Below are positions 1 through 5,412 of a stretch of 8,049 nt of DNA, one piece after another. Numbering within the stretch: position 1 is the stretch's first letter; each line of letters opens with the position of its first letter. The notes under the pieces were generated by a model. The model worked only from the letters and a program-made list of their open reading frames with translations, did not search any database and had not been told where the DNA came from. Position numbers and translations under genes: made by a program. Source of the stretch: Alphaproteobacteria bacterium MarineAlpha3_Bin3 (GTDB lineage Bacteria; Pseudomonadota; Alphaproteobacteria; Rhodospirillales; Casp-alpha2); assembly GCA_002938075.1 (NCBI GenBank), contig PTLK01000079.1, positions 1 through 8,049 of the forward strand, read 5' to 3'.

Positions 1-40
1 ACACGGAAACGTCGATTTTAGGGCCGGGGCGGCCTGTCAT
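1..40 (-). CDS. ybeY: Endoribonuclease YbeY, N-terminal fragment (partial, cut by window edge)
   Basis: Only the first 13 codons are inside the window. Read on the minus strand from an ATG at 40-38 they give MTGRPGPKIDVSV, which resembles the variable N-terminus and first beta strand (IDVSV) of alphaproteobacterial YbeY. YbeY is a metal-dependent single-strand endoribonuclease involved in 16S rRNA maturation and ribosome quality control. The ATG lies 10 bases after the phoH stop, and phoH-ybeY is one of the most conserved bacterial gene pairs, so context carries most of this call. No strong Shine-Dalgarno is visible ahead of the ATG, so translation may depend on coupling to phoH. The catalytic His motif would lie outside the window and cannot be checked. 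Confidence 0.72.
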   Translation of the reverse strand, partial: MTGRPGPKIDVSV

Positions 41-50
41 GGAAGCGGCT

Positions 51-1106
51 TCAGTCATCATCGACCGCTTCCGACTTGGTTTCGGCGTTTGCTTTCTTTT
101 CGTAGCGCGCCCCTGACTTTCGCCGCTCTTCGACCTTGCCGTAGGCGCGGACGATGCGGCTGACGAGGGGATGGCGGACCACGTCGGTTTCGGTGAAAGT
201 GATGAAGGCGACGCCGTCGACACCGGTCAATGTTTCCATGGCGTCGCGAAGCCCGGACCGAACGCCGCTGGGCAGGTCGACCTGGCTTAAGTCGCCGGTG
301 ATGACCATGGAGGAATTTTCGCCGAGCCGGGTCAGAAACATCTTCATCTGCACGGCGGTCGTGTTCTGGGCCTCGTCCAGGATTACGAAGGCGTTGGACA
401 GGGTCCGGCCGCGCATGAAGGCCAGGGGCGCCACCTCGATTTCCCCCTTCTCCAGGCGCTTGACCACCTGGGACTCCGGCAGCATGTCGAACAGCGCGTC
501 ATAAAGCGGCCTTAGGTACGGGTCCACTTTTTCGCGCATGTCGCCAGGCAGGAAACCCAGTTGCTCGCCCGCTTCGACCGCCGGGCGCGACAGGATGATA
601 CGGTCGACGGAACCCTTGACCAGCCGCTCGACCCCCTTGGCGACCGCCAGATAGGTCTTGCCGGTGCCGGCCGGGCCTTCGCCGAAAACCAGTTTGACGT
701 CATCGATGGCGCGAAGGTAGTCGGCCTGCCCTGAAGAGCGCGGAGAAATGTGGCGTTTTCGGGTGCGGATCGTCAGATCGGCGTCGGCGATATCGCCGCC
801 CGGGGCCTTGGCCATGCGCAGGACCGCCTCGACTTCCTCGCCGTTGACTTCGTGGCCCTTCTCAAGGCGGCCATACAGCCCATCGAGGACCCGCGCCGCG
901 CCGTTGACGGCGTCGGCGTCGCCGGTGATGGTGACCTCGTTTCCACGGGCGTTGATGGCCACATCCATCACCTGCTCGATGCGGGCCAGGTTGCGATGAT
1001 GGGAGCCGAACAGTTCCATGGCCAGGCGGTTGTCGGCAAAGGCCCTTTCCGCGGTTTCGGGCGCGACGGGGTCGTTGACGGTTTTTCGTTTCACTGTCCG
1101 GGTCAA
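51..1106 (-). CDS. phoH: PhoH-family ATPase/RNA helicase-like protein
   Basis: A cytoplasmic P-loop ATPase of 351 aa, the usual size for chromosomal PhoH (PhoL/YbeZ type). The N-terminal part (about 25-115) is the KH-like region typical of this subfamily, followed by the PhoH ATPase domain. Walker A is GPAGTGKT (144-151), Walker B is VILDEAQN (241-248), and the sensor-like TGDLSQVDLP is at 270-279. Family members are linked to RNA metabolism and act with YbeY, encoded directly downstream. The start is a TTG at 1106-1104 overlapping the miaB stop (shared TTGA on the coding strand); GGGGAAAGGG lies a short way upstream as a possible ribosome-binding site. The first internal ATG (residue 30) would remove sequence that looks like normal family N-terminus, so TTG is preferred. 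The tail after about residue 325 is charged, Lys/Glu-rich then acidic, and probably disordered. Confidence 0.95.
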   Translation of the reverse strand: MTRTVKRKTVNDPVAPETAERAFADNRLAMELFGSHHRNLARIEQVMDVAINARGNEVTITGDADAVNGAARVLDGLYGRLEKGHEVNGEEVEAVLRMAKAPGGDIADADLTIRTRKRHISPRSSGQADYLRAIDDVKLVFGEGPAGTGKTYLAVAKGVERLVKGSVDRIILSRPAVEAGEQLGFLPGDMREKVDPYLRPLYDALFDMLPESQVVKRLEKGEIEVAPLAFMRGRTLSNAFVILDEAQNTTAVQMKMFLTRLGENSSMVITGDLSQVDLPSGVRSGLRDAMETLTGVDGVAFITFTETDVVRHPLVSRIVRAYGKVEERRKSGARYEKKANAETKSEAVDDD

Positions 1107-2506
1107 GCGGTCACCCTTTCCCCAATGGTGCCGGCGCCGGCTTCCCTGATTTCCACGACGCCCTTGAGGCTGTTGGCGTGGGCGGCGGTGATGACCAGGC
1201 GAACGATGGCGCCGGGTCCTTCGATGGGGTCGTCTACATGAACGGCCTGCATATAGGGGCTGCGCCCGACCAACTGTCCCGGCTTGCGGCCCGGACGGTC
1301 CAACAGCACCGGCAGTACCCGGCCTACGCAGGAACGGTTGAAGGCCAGTTGTTGGGCGTTCAAAACGTCCTGCAGGACCTCCAGGCGTTCGTTTTTGACC
1401 GTCTCGGGGACCTGGGCGTCCATGGCCGCGGCCGGGGTTCCCGGCCGCCGGCTGTATTTGAATGAATAGGCCTGAACGAAACCAATTTCTTCCACCAGCC
1501 CCAAGGTGCCGGCGAAATCGGCGTCGGTTTCGCCCGGGAAGCCGACAATAAAGTCCGAGGATAGCCCGATGTCGGGCCGGGCGCCGCGAAGACGGCCGGC
1601 CAGGCGGCGGTAATCGTCGGCGGTGTGGCGCCGGTTCATCGCCTTGAGCACGGTGTCGGACCCCGATTGCACGGGCAAATGCAAAAACGGCATCAGTTCC
1701 GGCACCTCCCCGTGGGTGGCGATCAATTCATCGTTCATGTCGGCGGGATAGGATGTGGTATAGCGGATGCGCTCGATGCCGTCGGTTTCGGCCAGTTCCC
1801 GGATCAGCCGCCCGAGTCCCCAGGTTTCGGTCCCGGCGGGCTCGGCGCCGTGGTAGTTGTTGACGTTTTGCCCCAAAAGCGTAACTTCCCGCACCCCGGC
1901 GGCGACCAGCCGAGCGGCCTCGGCGATCACGTCCTCGGCGGGACGGGAATATTCGGCGCCGCGGGTATAGGGAACGACGCAGAAGGTGCAGAACTTGTCG
2001 CACCCTTCCTGAACGGTCAAAAAGGCCGAGGTGCCGGCGGCGCCGGGTTCGGGGACGTCCTTCGGCAGATAATCGAATTTGGGCTCGGGCGGAAAATCGG
2101 TATCGAGCACCGCCTTTCCGGCGCGCTTGAGCCTGGCCAACAGTTCCGGCAGCCGGTGATAGGCCTGGGGACCGAAGACCATGTCGACGAAGGGCGCCCG
2201 GTCGAGGATTTCCTCGCTTTCAGCCTGCGCAACGCAACCGGCGACGGCCAGGATCATGCGCCCGTCTTGTTTTTCCCTGGCGGTTTTCAGGCGCCTGAGG
2301 CGGCCGAGTTCCGAATAGACCTTCTCCGCCGCCTTTTCCCGGATATGGCAGGTATTGAGGATCACCATATCAGCGCCTTCCGGCGTATCGGCAAGGGTAT
2401 AGCCCAACGGCGCCAGGACGTCCGCCATGCGCCCGGAGTCATAGACGTTCATCTGGCAACCGTAGGTTTTGATATAAAGCTTTTGCGCCAATTGCCTATT
2501 TTTCAT
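1103..2506 (-). CDS. miaB: tRNA-2-methylthio-N6-dimethylallyladenosine synthase MiaB
   Basis: A 467-aa radical-SAM methylthiotransferase of typical family length. It converts i6A37 to ms2i6A37 in tRNAs reading UNN codons, which stabilises the anticodon-codon pairing. Three domains are visible. The N-terminal UPF0004 domain has cluster-binding Cys17 (KTYGCQMN), Cys53 (NTCHIREKA) and Cys91 (AGCVAQ). The radical-SAM core has Cys169, Cys173 and Cys176 in QEGCDKFCTFC. A C-terminal TRAM RNA-binding domain covers about 391-455. HIREKA, with its Arg-Glu-Lys, favours MiaB over RimO or MtaB. The ATG at 2506-2504 overlaps the fur stop by four bases (ATGA), and the 3' end overlaps phoH by four, so translation is probably coupled along fur-miaB-phoH. 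The motif usually seen as TSHP reads TSYP at 251-254. Confidence 0.97.
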   Translation of the reverse strand: MKNRQLAQKLYIKTYGCQMNVYDSGRMADVLAPLGYTLADTPEGADMVILNTCHIREKAAEKVYSELGRLRRLKTAREKQDGRMILAVAGCVAQAESEEILDRAPFVDMVFGPQAYHRLPELLARLKRAGKAVLDTDFPPEPKFDYLPKDVPEPGAAGTSAFLTVQEGCDKFCTFCVVPYTRGAEYSRPAEDVIAEAARLVAAGVREVTLLGQNVNNYHGAEPAGTETWGLGRLIRELAETDGIERIRYTTSYPADMNDELIATHGEVPELMPFLHLPVQSGSDTVLKAMNRRHTADDYRRLAGRLRGARPDIGLSSDFIVGFPGETDADFAGTLGLVEEIGFVQAYSFKYSRRPGTPAAAMDAQVPETVKNERLEVLQDVLNAQQLAFNRSCVGRVLPVLLDRPGRKPGQLVGRSPYMQAVHVDDPIEGPGAIVRLVITAAHANSLKGVVEIREAGAGTIGERVTA

Positions 2507-2934
2507 TCCTTGTTATCCCCGGATGAGTCCAGGGGCACGCCATAGAGTTCAAGGCGGTGTCCGACGAGTTTCATGCCGTGTTTTTCGGCGATTTCTTCCT
2601 GGAGGGCCTCGATTTCCTGGTTTTGAAATTCGATAACCTCGCCGGACTGGATGTCGATCAGATGATCGTGGTGTTCATCGGTGGCTTCTTCATAACGGGA
2701 CCGTCCGTCACCGAAATCGTGCCGTTCGATGATATTCGCCTCTTCGAAAAGGCGCACCGTCCGATAGACGGTGGCAATGGATATTTTGGGGTCCATTTCG
2801 CTGGCCCGCCGGTAGACTTTCTCGACGTCCGGATGATCCTTGGCCGTCGACAGCACCCGGGCAATGACCCGGCGCTGCTCGGTCATTTTCATGCCTTTAT
2901 CTATGCACAGGCGCTCGATTCTATTTTCCGGCAT
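2503..2934 (-). CDS. fur: Fur-family metal-responsive transcriptional regulator (Fur/Mur type)
   Basis: A 143-aa cytoplasmic repressor of the Fur superfamily. The N-terminal winged helix includes MTEQRRVIARVL (17-28) and the recognition region ISIATVYRTVRLFEE (51-65). The C-terminal dimerisation and metal domain begins with HDFGDGRSRYE and HHDHLIDIQSGEVIEF. HHDH and the following acidic and His residues are the regulatory metal ligands of the family. The structural-zinc CxxC of E. coli Fur is replaced by D94 and S97, as known for many alphaproteobacterial Fur/Mur proteins, so iron versus manganese specificity cannot be decided here. I start it at the ATG at 2934-2932 because GGGAA precedes it at good spacing; a TTG four codons upstream (2946-2944) is possible but less supported. 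It heads the miaB-phoH-ybeY operon. A consensus-like -10 lies 36-41 bases upstream of the ATG. Irr is less likely because no haem-regulatory motif is seen. Confidence 0.93.
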   Translation of the reverse strand: MPENRIERLCIDKGMKMTEQRRVIARVLSTAKDHPDVEKVYRRASEMDPKISIATVYRTVRLFEEANIIERHDFGDGRSRYEEATDEHHDHLIDIQSGEVIEFQNQEIEALQEEIAEKHGMKLVGHRLELYGVPLDSSGDNKE

Positions 2935-2969
2935 GGCTGTTCCCAAATACCAAGGATCATAGGGAAAAT

Positions 2970-2975
2970 ATTATA
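2970..2975 (-). promoter_or_regulatory. Putative -10 element of the fur-miaB-phoH-ybeY promoter
   Basis: Reading the minus strand, TATAAT is a perfect -10 hexamer in the only AT-rich patch between mucR and fur. A start site about 7 bases downstream would give a leader of roughly 30 bases to the fur ATG at 2934. No good -35 is present: the best is TTTAAA at 19-base spacing, or weak matches at 16-18. The promoter may therefore be weak or activator-assisted. No recognisable classical Fur box was seen beside it. Confidence 0.45.
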
Positions 2976-3103
2976 TCGGATCGCTGTCAGCCCGTTTAAA
3001 GCCCGGACCCGGATAACCTGGTTTCGTCATGCGGATTGCGCTCGCCCAGGCCGCCGGCAAGGCCCTGACGGCCGAACCCCCTAGCGCGGAAAAGTTCCGG
3101 GAT

Positions 3104-3517
3104 TTAGCGGCGGCGCTTGCGGGGTTTTGTGCCAAGGCCTATCTTCTTGGCCAGATTGGAACGATGTTTGGCGTAATTCGGCGCCACCATGGGGTAACCG
3201 ATAGGCAGGCCCCAGCGTTTCCGGTATTCCTCGGGCGTCAGGTTGTAGGCTGTCTTTAGGTGGCGTTTGAGCATTTTCAGCTTCTTGCCGTCTTCGAGAC
3301 AGACGATGTAATCAGGGAAAACGGATTTCTTAATGGCAACGGCAGGACGCGGGCGCTCGGGCGCCAGGGGTGTCGTTCCGACCACCGCCAAGGTTTTATA
3401 GACATCCTGAATTAATTGCGGCAGGTCGCCGGAGGTAATGGTATTGTTGCACGCGTGCGCGGCGACGATTTCGGACGTCAGCCCCAGCAGCTCGCTCACA
3501 TTGGGTTTATCGGTCAT
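3104..3517 (-). CDS. MucR/Ros-family transcriptional regulator
   Basis: A 137-aa protein of the MucR/Ros family, cytoplasmic nucleoid-associated or transcriptional regulators of Alphaproteobacteria that bind AT-rich DNA, often repress their own gene and control exopolysaccharide, motility and cell-cycle genes. The N-terminal 10-45 helical segment is the family's oligomerisation region. The Ros-type DNA-binding domain spans about 69-125, with IVCLEDGKKLKMLKRHL, YNLTPEEYRKRWGL and YPMVAPNYA. Against Ros87 zinc ligands (Cys, Cys, His, His at +0, +3, +13, +18) this protein has Cys73, Asp76, His86 and Tyr91, so two of four ligands are altered; some family members are known to fold without zinc. 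The tail is strongly basic (KPRKRRR). The ATG at 3517 has GAGGAT about 10 bases upstream. It is divergent from the TusA-like gene and upstream of the fur operon on the same strand, 157 bases after its stop. Confidence 0.93.
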   Translation of the reverse strand: MTDKPNVSELLGLTSEIVAAHACNNTITSGDLPQLIQDVYKTLAVVGTTPLAPERPRPAVAIKKSVFPDYIVCLEDGKKLKMLKRHLKTAYNLTPEEYRKRWGLPIGYPMVAPNYAKHRSNLAKKIGLGTKPRKRRR

Positions 3518-3553
3518 CTGCGATTGATCCTCACTGTTATGATTCCCCAGGCC

Positions 3554-3576
3554 GGCGAGAAAATTTTTTTATCGCC
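3554..3576. promoter_or_regulatory. AT-cored imperfect palindrome in the mucR leader
   Basis: GGCGA at 3554-3558 pairs with TCGCC at 3572-3576. Between them a run of A then T extends the complementarity to about 10 bp with one mismatch. It lies 37-59 bases upstream of the mucR ATG, downstream of the putative mucR -10, so it could be an operator in DNA or a leader hairpin in mRNA. Since MucR proteins are known to prefer AT-rich targets with T-A steps and to autoregulate, a self-control site is plausible but inferred. Confidence 0.4.
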
Positions 3577-3584
3577 TAGTTTTT

Positions 3585-3590
3585 ATTATA
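3585..3590 (-). promoter_or_regulatory. Putative -10 element for mucR
   Basis: TATAAT on the minus strand, about 68 bases ahead of the mucR ATG. No convincing -35 is found at 15-18 base spacing. It abuts the 11-base palindrome AAGGCAGCCTT (3590-3600), which lies between this hexamer and a plus-strand TATAAT at 3616-3621. Confidence 0.35.
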
Positions 3591-3615
3591 AGGCAGCCTT
3601 TTTATTGGAGTCTTA

Positions 3616-3621
3616 TATAAT
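3616..3621 (+). promoter_or_regulatory. Putative -10 element for the tusA-like gene
   Basis: TATAAT on the plus strand, 31 bases before the tusA-like ATG, giving a leader of about 25 bases. The matching -35 position (GCAGCC, 17-base spacer) is poor. The octamer TTTTTATT occurs at 3580-3587 and 3599-3606, a 19-base offset close to two helical turns, which may mark regulator binding. Confidence 0.35.
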
Positions 3622-3651
3622 AAACATATTCATCCCGGGCAAGTAAGAACA

Positions 3652-3927
3652 ATGAATAACGCCGTGAAAGACAATAAGGGCCACAAGACGGACTTCTATA
3701 TCGATATTACCAATGAAGTCTGCCCACTTACTTTCGTCAAAACAAAACTTCTTATCGAAAGCATGCAGTCGGGACAGACTGCCGAAGTCCGCCTTCAGGG
3801 CCGCGAACCCATTGAAAACGTCCCCCGTTCGCTCAAGGACCACGGCCACGGCATTCTCAGCTTTGAACCCGATGACCCGTCGCAGCCGGCCGACGGTATC
3901 CATCGCCTAATTGTCAAAAAAGCCTAG
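3652..3927 (+). CDS. TusA/SirA-family sulfur-carrier-like protein
   Basis: A 91-aa small cytoplasmic protein of the TusA (YedF/SirA) family, the usual size for the fold. Family members carry a persulfide on the Cys of an N-terminal CPxP motif and pass sulfur to tRNA thiolation, molybdenum-cofactor or sulfur-oxidation pathways. Here the sequence YIDITNEVCPLTFVKTKLL (16-34) contains Cys24-Pro25, but the second Pro is Thr27 (CPLT). The beta-strand region TAEVRLQGREPIENVPRSL follows, then the helix and strand GHGILSFEP. CP[ML]TF variants seem common in Rhodospirillales (from memory), so this is probably a functional subfamily rather than decay; the acceptor is unknown. The ATG at 3652 has only a weak ribosome-binding site (TAAGAA). 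It is divergent from mucR and converges on tsaB, with 21 bases between stops and no clear terminator. Confidence 0.87.
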   Translation: MNNAVKDNKGHKTDFYIDITNEVCPLTFVKTKLLIESMQSGQTAEVRLQGREPIENVPRSLKDHGHGILSFEPDDPSQPADGIHRLIVKKA

Positions 3928-3948
3928 CCAAAAACCCGCCGGCAAGGG

Positions 3949-4665
3949 CTAGGGACCCTTCCGGGGCCGGATTCCGCCGCCATTTTTAGAGGCTTTCGCG
4001 TCGGGGGGTCTTAGGTACAACGGCCGGAGCGGCTCCGCCGGTTGATCCGGGAACCACCGCTCGGCGGCGATCGCGGCGACGGTTGCCGCGTCGGGGACAC
4101 CCGGGGCGGTACTGAGAACGGCCTCTATTCCCTTATCCTTAAGCGCCTGGATGACTTGCCCGGCGCCATCGCCGGCGACCAGCACGCGATCGGCGTCCCC
4201 TTCGCCGTTTGCCATCAAGGCGGCCAAATCGGCGGGCATAAGGGCTTGCGCCTCGGACAAGGGCCGAAGGTCAGACCGAAAGGCCTGGGCGTAGACCTCG
4301 GCGCGTTTGGAATCGAGCACCACCAGCACATTTGCCTTCTGCCGCTCGGTTTCGGAAACCCCGGCGGCGACGGCGTCCAGGGTGGTGACGCCGAAACAGG
4401 CCAGGTCTCCCGCCAAGGCCATCCCCCGGGCGGCGGCAAGGCCGATCCTGAGCCCGGTAAAAGCCCCGGGCCCGGTGGTTACGGCGAGCAGGTCGAGGTC
4501 CGGGAAATCGGCCCCGGCTTCCGATAGAACCTCCCGGACCATGGGCATCAGGCGTTCCGATTGGCCCCGCGACATGGGCTCGAACCGCCTAGCGGCGATG
4601 CGTCCGTCTTCCCAAACGGCGGCCGAACAAGCCGATGTCGCGGTGTCAAAACCCAGAATTCGCAT
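3949..4665 (-). CDS. tsaB: tRNA threonylcarbamoyladenosine biosynthesis protein TsaB
   Basis: A 238-aa ASKHA-fold protein that pairs with TsaD (and TsaE) to attach threonylcarbamoyl to A37 of ANN-decoding tRNAs. TsaB is the non-catalytic scaffold of the complex. Typical features are the N-terminal strand ILGFDTAT (3-10), the helix GQSERLMPMVREVL (34-47), the family signature TTGPGAFTGLRIG (63-75), LDSKRAEVY (118-125), and the C-terminal PLYLRPPDAK (215-224). About 14 extra Gly/Arg/Lys-rich residues follow. The ATG at 4665 is the family start; the ribosome-binding site is weak (AGGTAA about 12 bases upstream). It lies 42 bases downstream of the nitroreductase stop, with a perfect inverted repeat between them. 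rimI, commonly next to tsaB in this class, is not found downstream: the gene there is the convergent tusA-like ORF. Confidence 0.95.
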   Translation of the reverse strand: MRILGFDTATSACSAAVWEDGRIAARRFEPMSRGQSERLMPMVREVLSEAGADFPDLDLLAVTTGPGAFTGLRIGLAAARGMALAGDLACFGVTTLDAVAAGVSETERQKANVLVVLDSKRAEVYAQAFRSDLRPLSEAQALMPADLAALMANGEGDADRVLVAGDGAGQVIQALKDKGIEAVLSTAPGVPDAATVAAIAAERWFPDQPAEPLRPLYLRPPDAKASKNGGGIRPRKGP

Positions 4666-4682
4666 TGTTTTTCGCTTTACCT

Positions 4683-4716
4683 GTCGTTTAGGCCCTCGCC
4701 CTCAGGCCTAAACGAC
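4683..4716. repeat. Perfect 12-bp inverted repeat between the nitroreductase gene and tsaB
   Basis: GTCGTTTAGGCC (4683-4694) and its exact reverse complement GGCCTAAACGAC (4705-4716) flank a 10-base loop. The right arm contains the nitroreductase stop codon and its last two codons, so on the minus strand the hairpin forms at the very end of that mRNA, 18 bases before the tsaB ATG. There is no T tract after it on either strand: the minus strand continues with AGGTAAAGCG. It is thus not a canonical intrinsic terminator. It could stabilise an mRNA 3' end, act in a U-tract-less terminator, or modulate tsaB translation. Confidence 0.85.
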
Positions 4717-5298
4717 CGAGCAAGCGTCGTCGAAATCCAGCCTCGGACTCCTTGGAAACATGTTCTCGCCACTGCCGTAACCGATGCTGCAAAGAAAATT
4801 GGACTTTACGTCCGTTCCGGCAAAGAAGGTTTCATCGACGGCGTCATTGTCAAATCCCGACATCGGCCCGCAGTCTAAGCCCAACGCCCGGGCGGCGAGG
4901 ATGAAATAGGCCCCTTGCAGGGTCGCGTTGCGGAAGGCGGTGGTCTGGATCAGGGGCTCGTTTCCCTCGAACCACGATTTGGCGTCGGCATGGGGAAAAA
5001 GCTCGGGCAGGCGGTCATGGAATTTCTGATCCGAGCCGATGATGGCGGTGACGGGCGCGGCCATGGTTTTGTCCACATTGCCTTCAATCAGGGAGGGTTT
5101 CAGGCGCTCCTTGGCCTCGGCAGAAACCACGAAAACGATCCTGGCGGGGCTGCAATTGGCGCTCGTCGGGCCCATCTTGGTCAGGTCCCAGACGGCGCGC
5201 AGAAAGTCTTCTTCCACCGGCTTGTCCAGCCAACCGTTATGGGTGCGGGCGTCGTTGAAGAGTTGGTCGAGGGCGTCTTGATTGAGGGCAACAGTCAT
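4708..5298 (-). CDS. Nitroreductase-family protein, RutE-like (probable malonic semialdehyde reductase)
   Basis: A 196-aa FMN-dependent nitroreductase-fold protein, the same length as E. coli RutE. RutE reduces malonic semialdehyde to 3-hydroxypropionate using NAD(P)H in pyrimidine degradation. The sequence is RutE-like from the start: LDQLFNDARTHNGWLDKPV (10-28), the FMN-binding GPTSANCSPARIVFV (43-57), a central helix NATLQGAYFILAARALGLD (124-142), GPMSGFDN (144-151), and a C-terminal IGYGSGENMFPRSPRLDFD. The ATG at 5298-5296 is chosen because GGGAGG sits 6 bases upstream; a longer reading to 5373 adds a basic, His-rich segment unlike the family. No other rut gene is in the window, so the physiological substrate is unproven and a general nitro/quinone reductase role is possible. 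Same strand as tsaB, and divergent from the deacetylase. Confidence 0.9.
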   Translation of the reverse strand: MTVALNQDALDQLFNDARTHNGWLDKPVEEDFLRAVWDLTKMGPTSANCSPARIVFVVSAEAKERLKPSLIEGNVDKTMAAPVTAIIGSDQKFHDRLPELFPHADAKSWFEGNEPLIQTTAFRNATLQGAYFILAARALGLDCGPMSGFDNDAVDETFFAGTDVKSNFLCSIGYGSGENMFPRSPRLDFDDACSVV

Positions 5299-5353
5299 TT
5301 GTGCCTCCCGGCATGCATAATCCTTGGTATGAGTATGGCACTTGTGCTGGCGC

Positions 5354-5383
5354 TTGAAAGGGGGAAAAATCAAAGCTCATCAT
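5354..5383 (+). promoter_or_regulatory. Possible weak promoter for the deacetylase gene
   Basis: TTGAAA at 5354-5359 (five of six matches to the -35 consensus) is followed, after 18 bases, by CATCAT at 5378-5383 (four of six matches to TATAAT). A start site near 5390 would give a leader of about 23 bases to the ATG at 5413. It lies in the 114-bp divergent gap with the nitroreductase gene. The -10 is poor, so this is tentative. Confidence 0.28.
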
Positions 5384-5412
5384 CAAGGCCGGCATCGAGG
5401 CCGGAAAAAACT

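Noticed and set aside
1625..2545. A 306-codon open frame on the plus strand
   Set aside because: It lies wholly antisense to miaB and the end of fur, is Gly/His/Pro-rich without recognisable motifs, and is a by-product of GC-rich codon usage.
3087..3099. Small hairpin CGGAA/TTCCG after the mucR stop
   Set aside because: Five base pairs with a three-base loop and no following T run; too weak to call a terminator.
3029..3259. A 76-codon plus-strand frame starting MRIALAQAAGKAL in the mucR-fur gap
   Set aside because: More than half is antisense to the conserved DNA-binding domain of mucR, there is no clear ribosome-binding site, and the sequence is not recognised.
3941..3960. Short inverted repeat AAGGG/CCCTT between the tusA-like gene and tsaB as a bidirectional terminator
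   Set aside because: Only five base pairs, partly inside tsaB, with no T tract on either side.
5299..5373. 25-residue N-terminal extension of the nitroreductase
   Set aside because: The GGGAGG ribosome-binding site and alignment of the protein start with the RutE family both favour the ATG at 5298.
4915..5412. In-frame upstream extension of the deacetylase reading frame
   Set aside because: It runs antisense through the nitroreductase gene; the signal peptide and a ribosome-binding site place the start at 5413.
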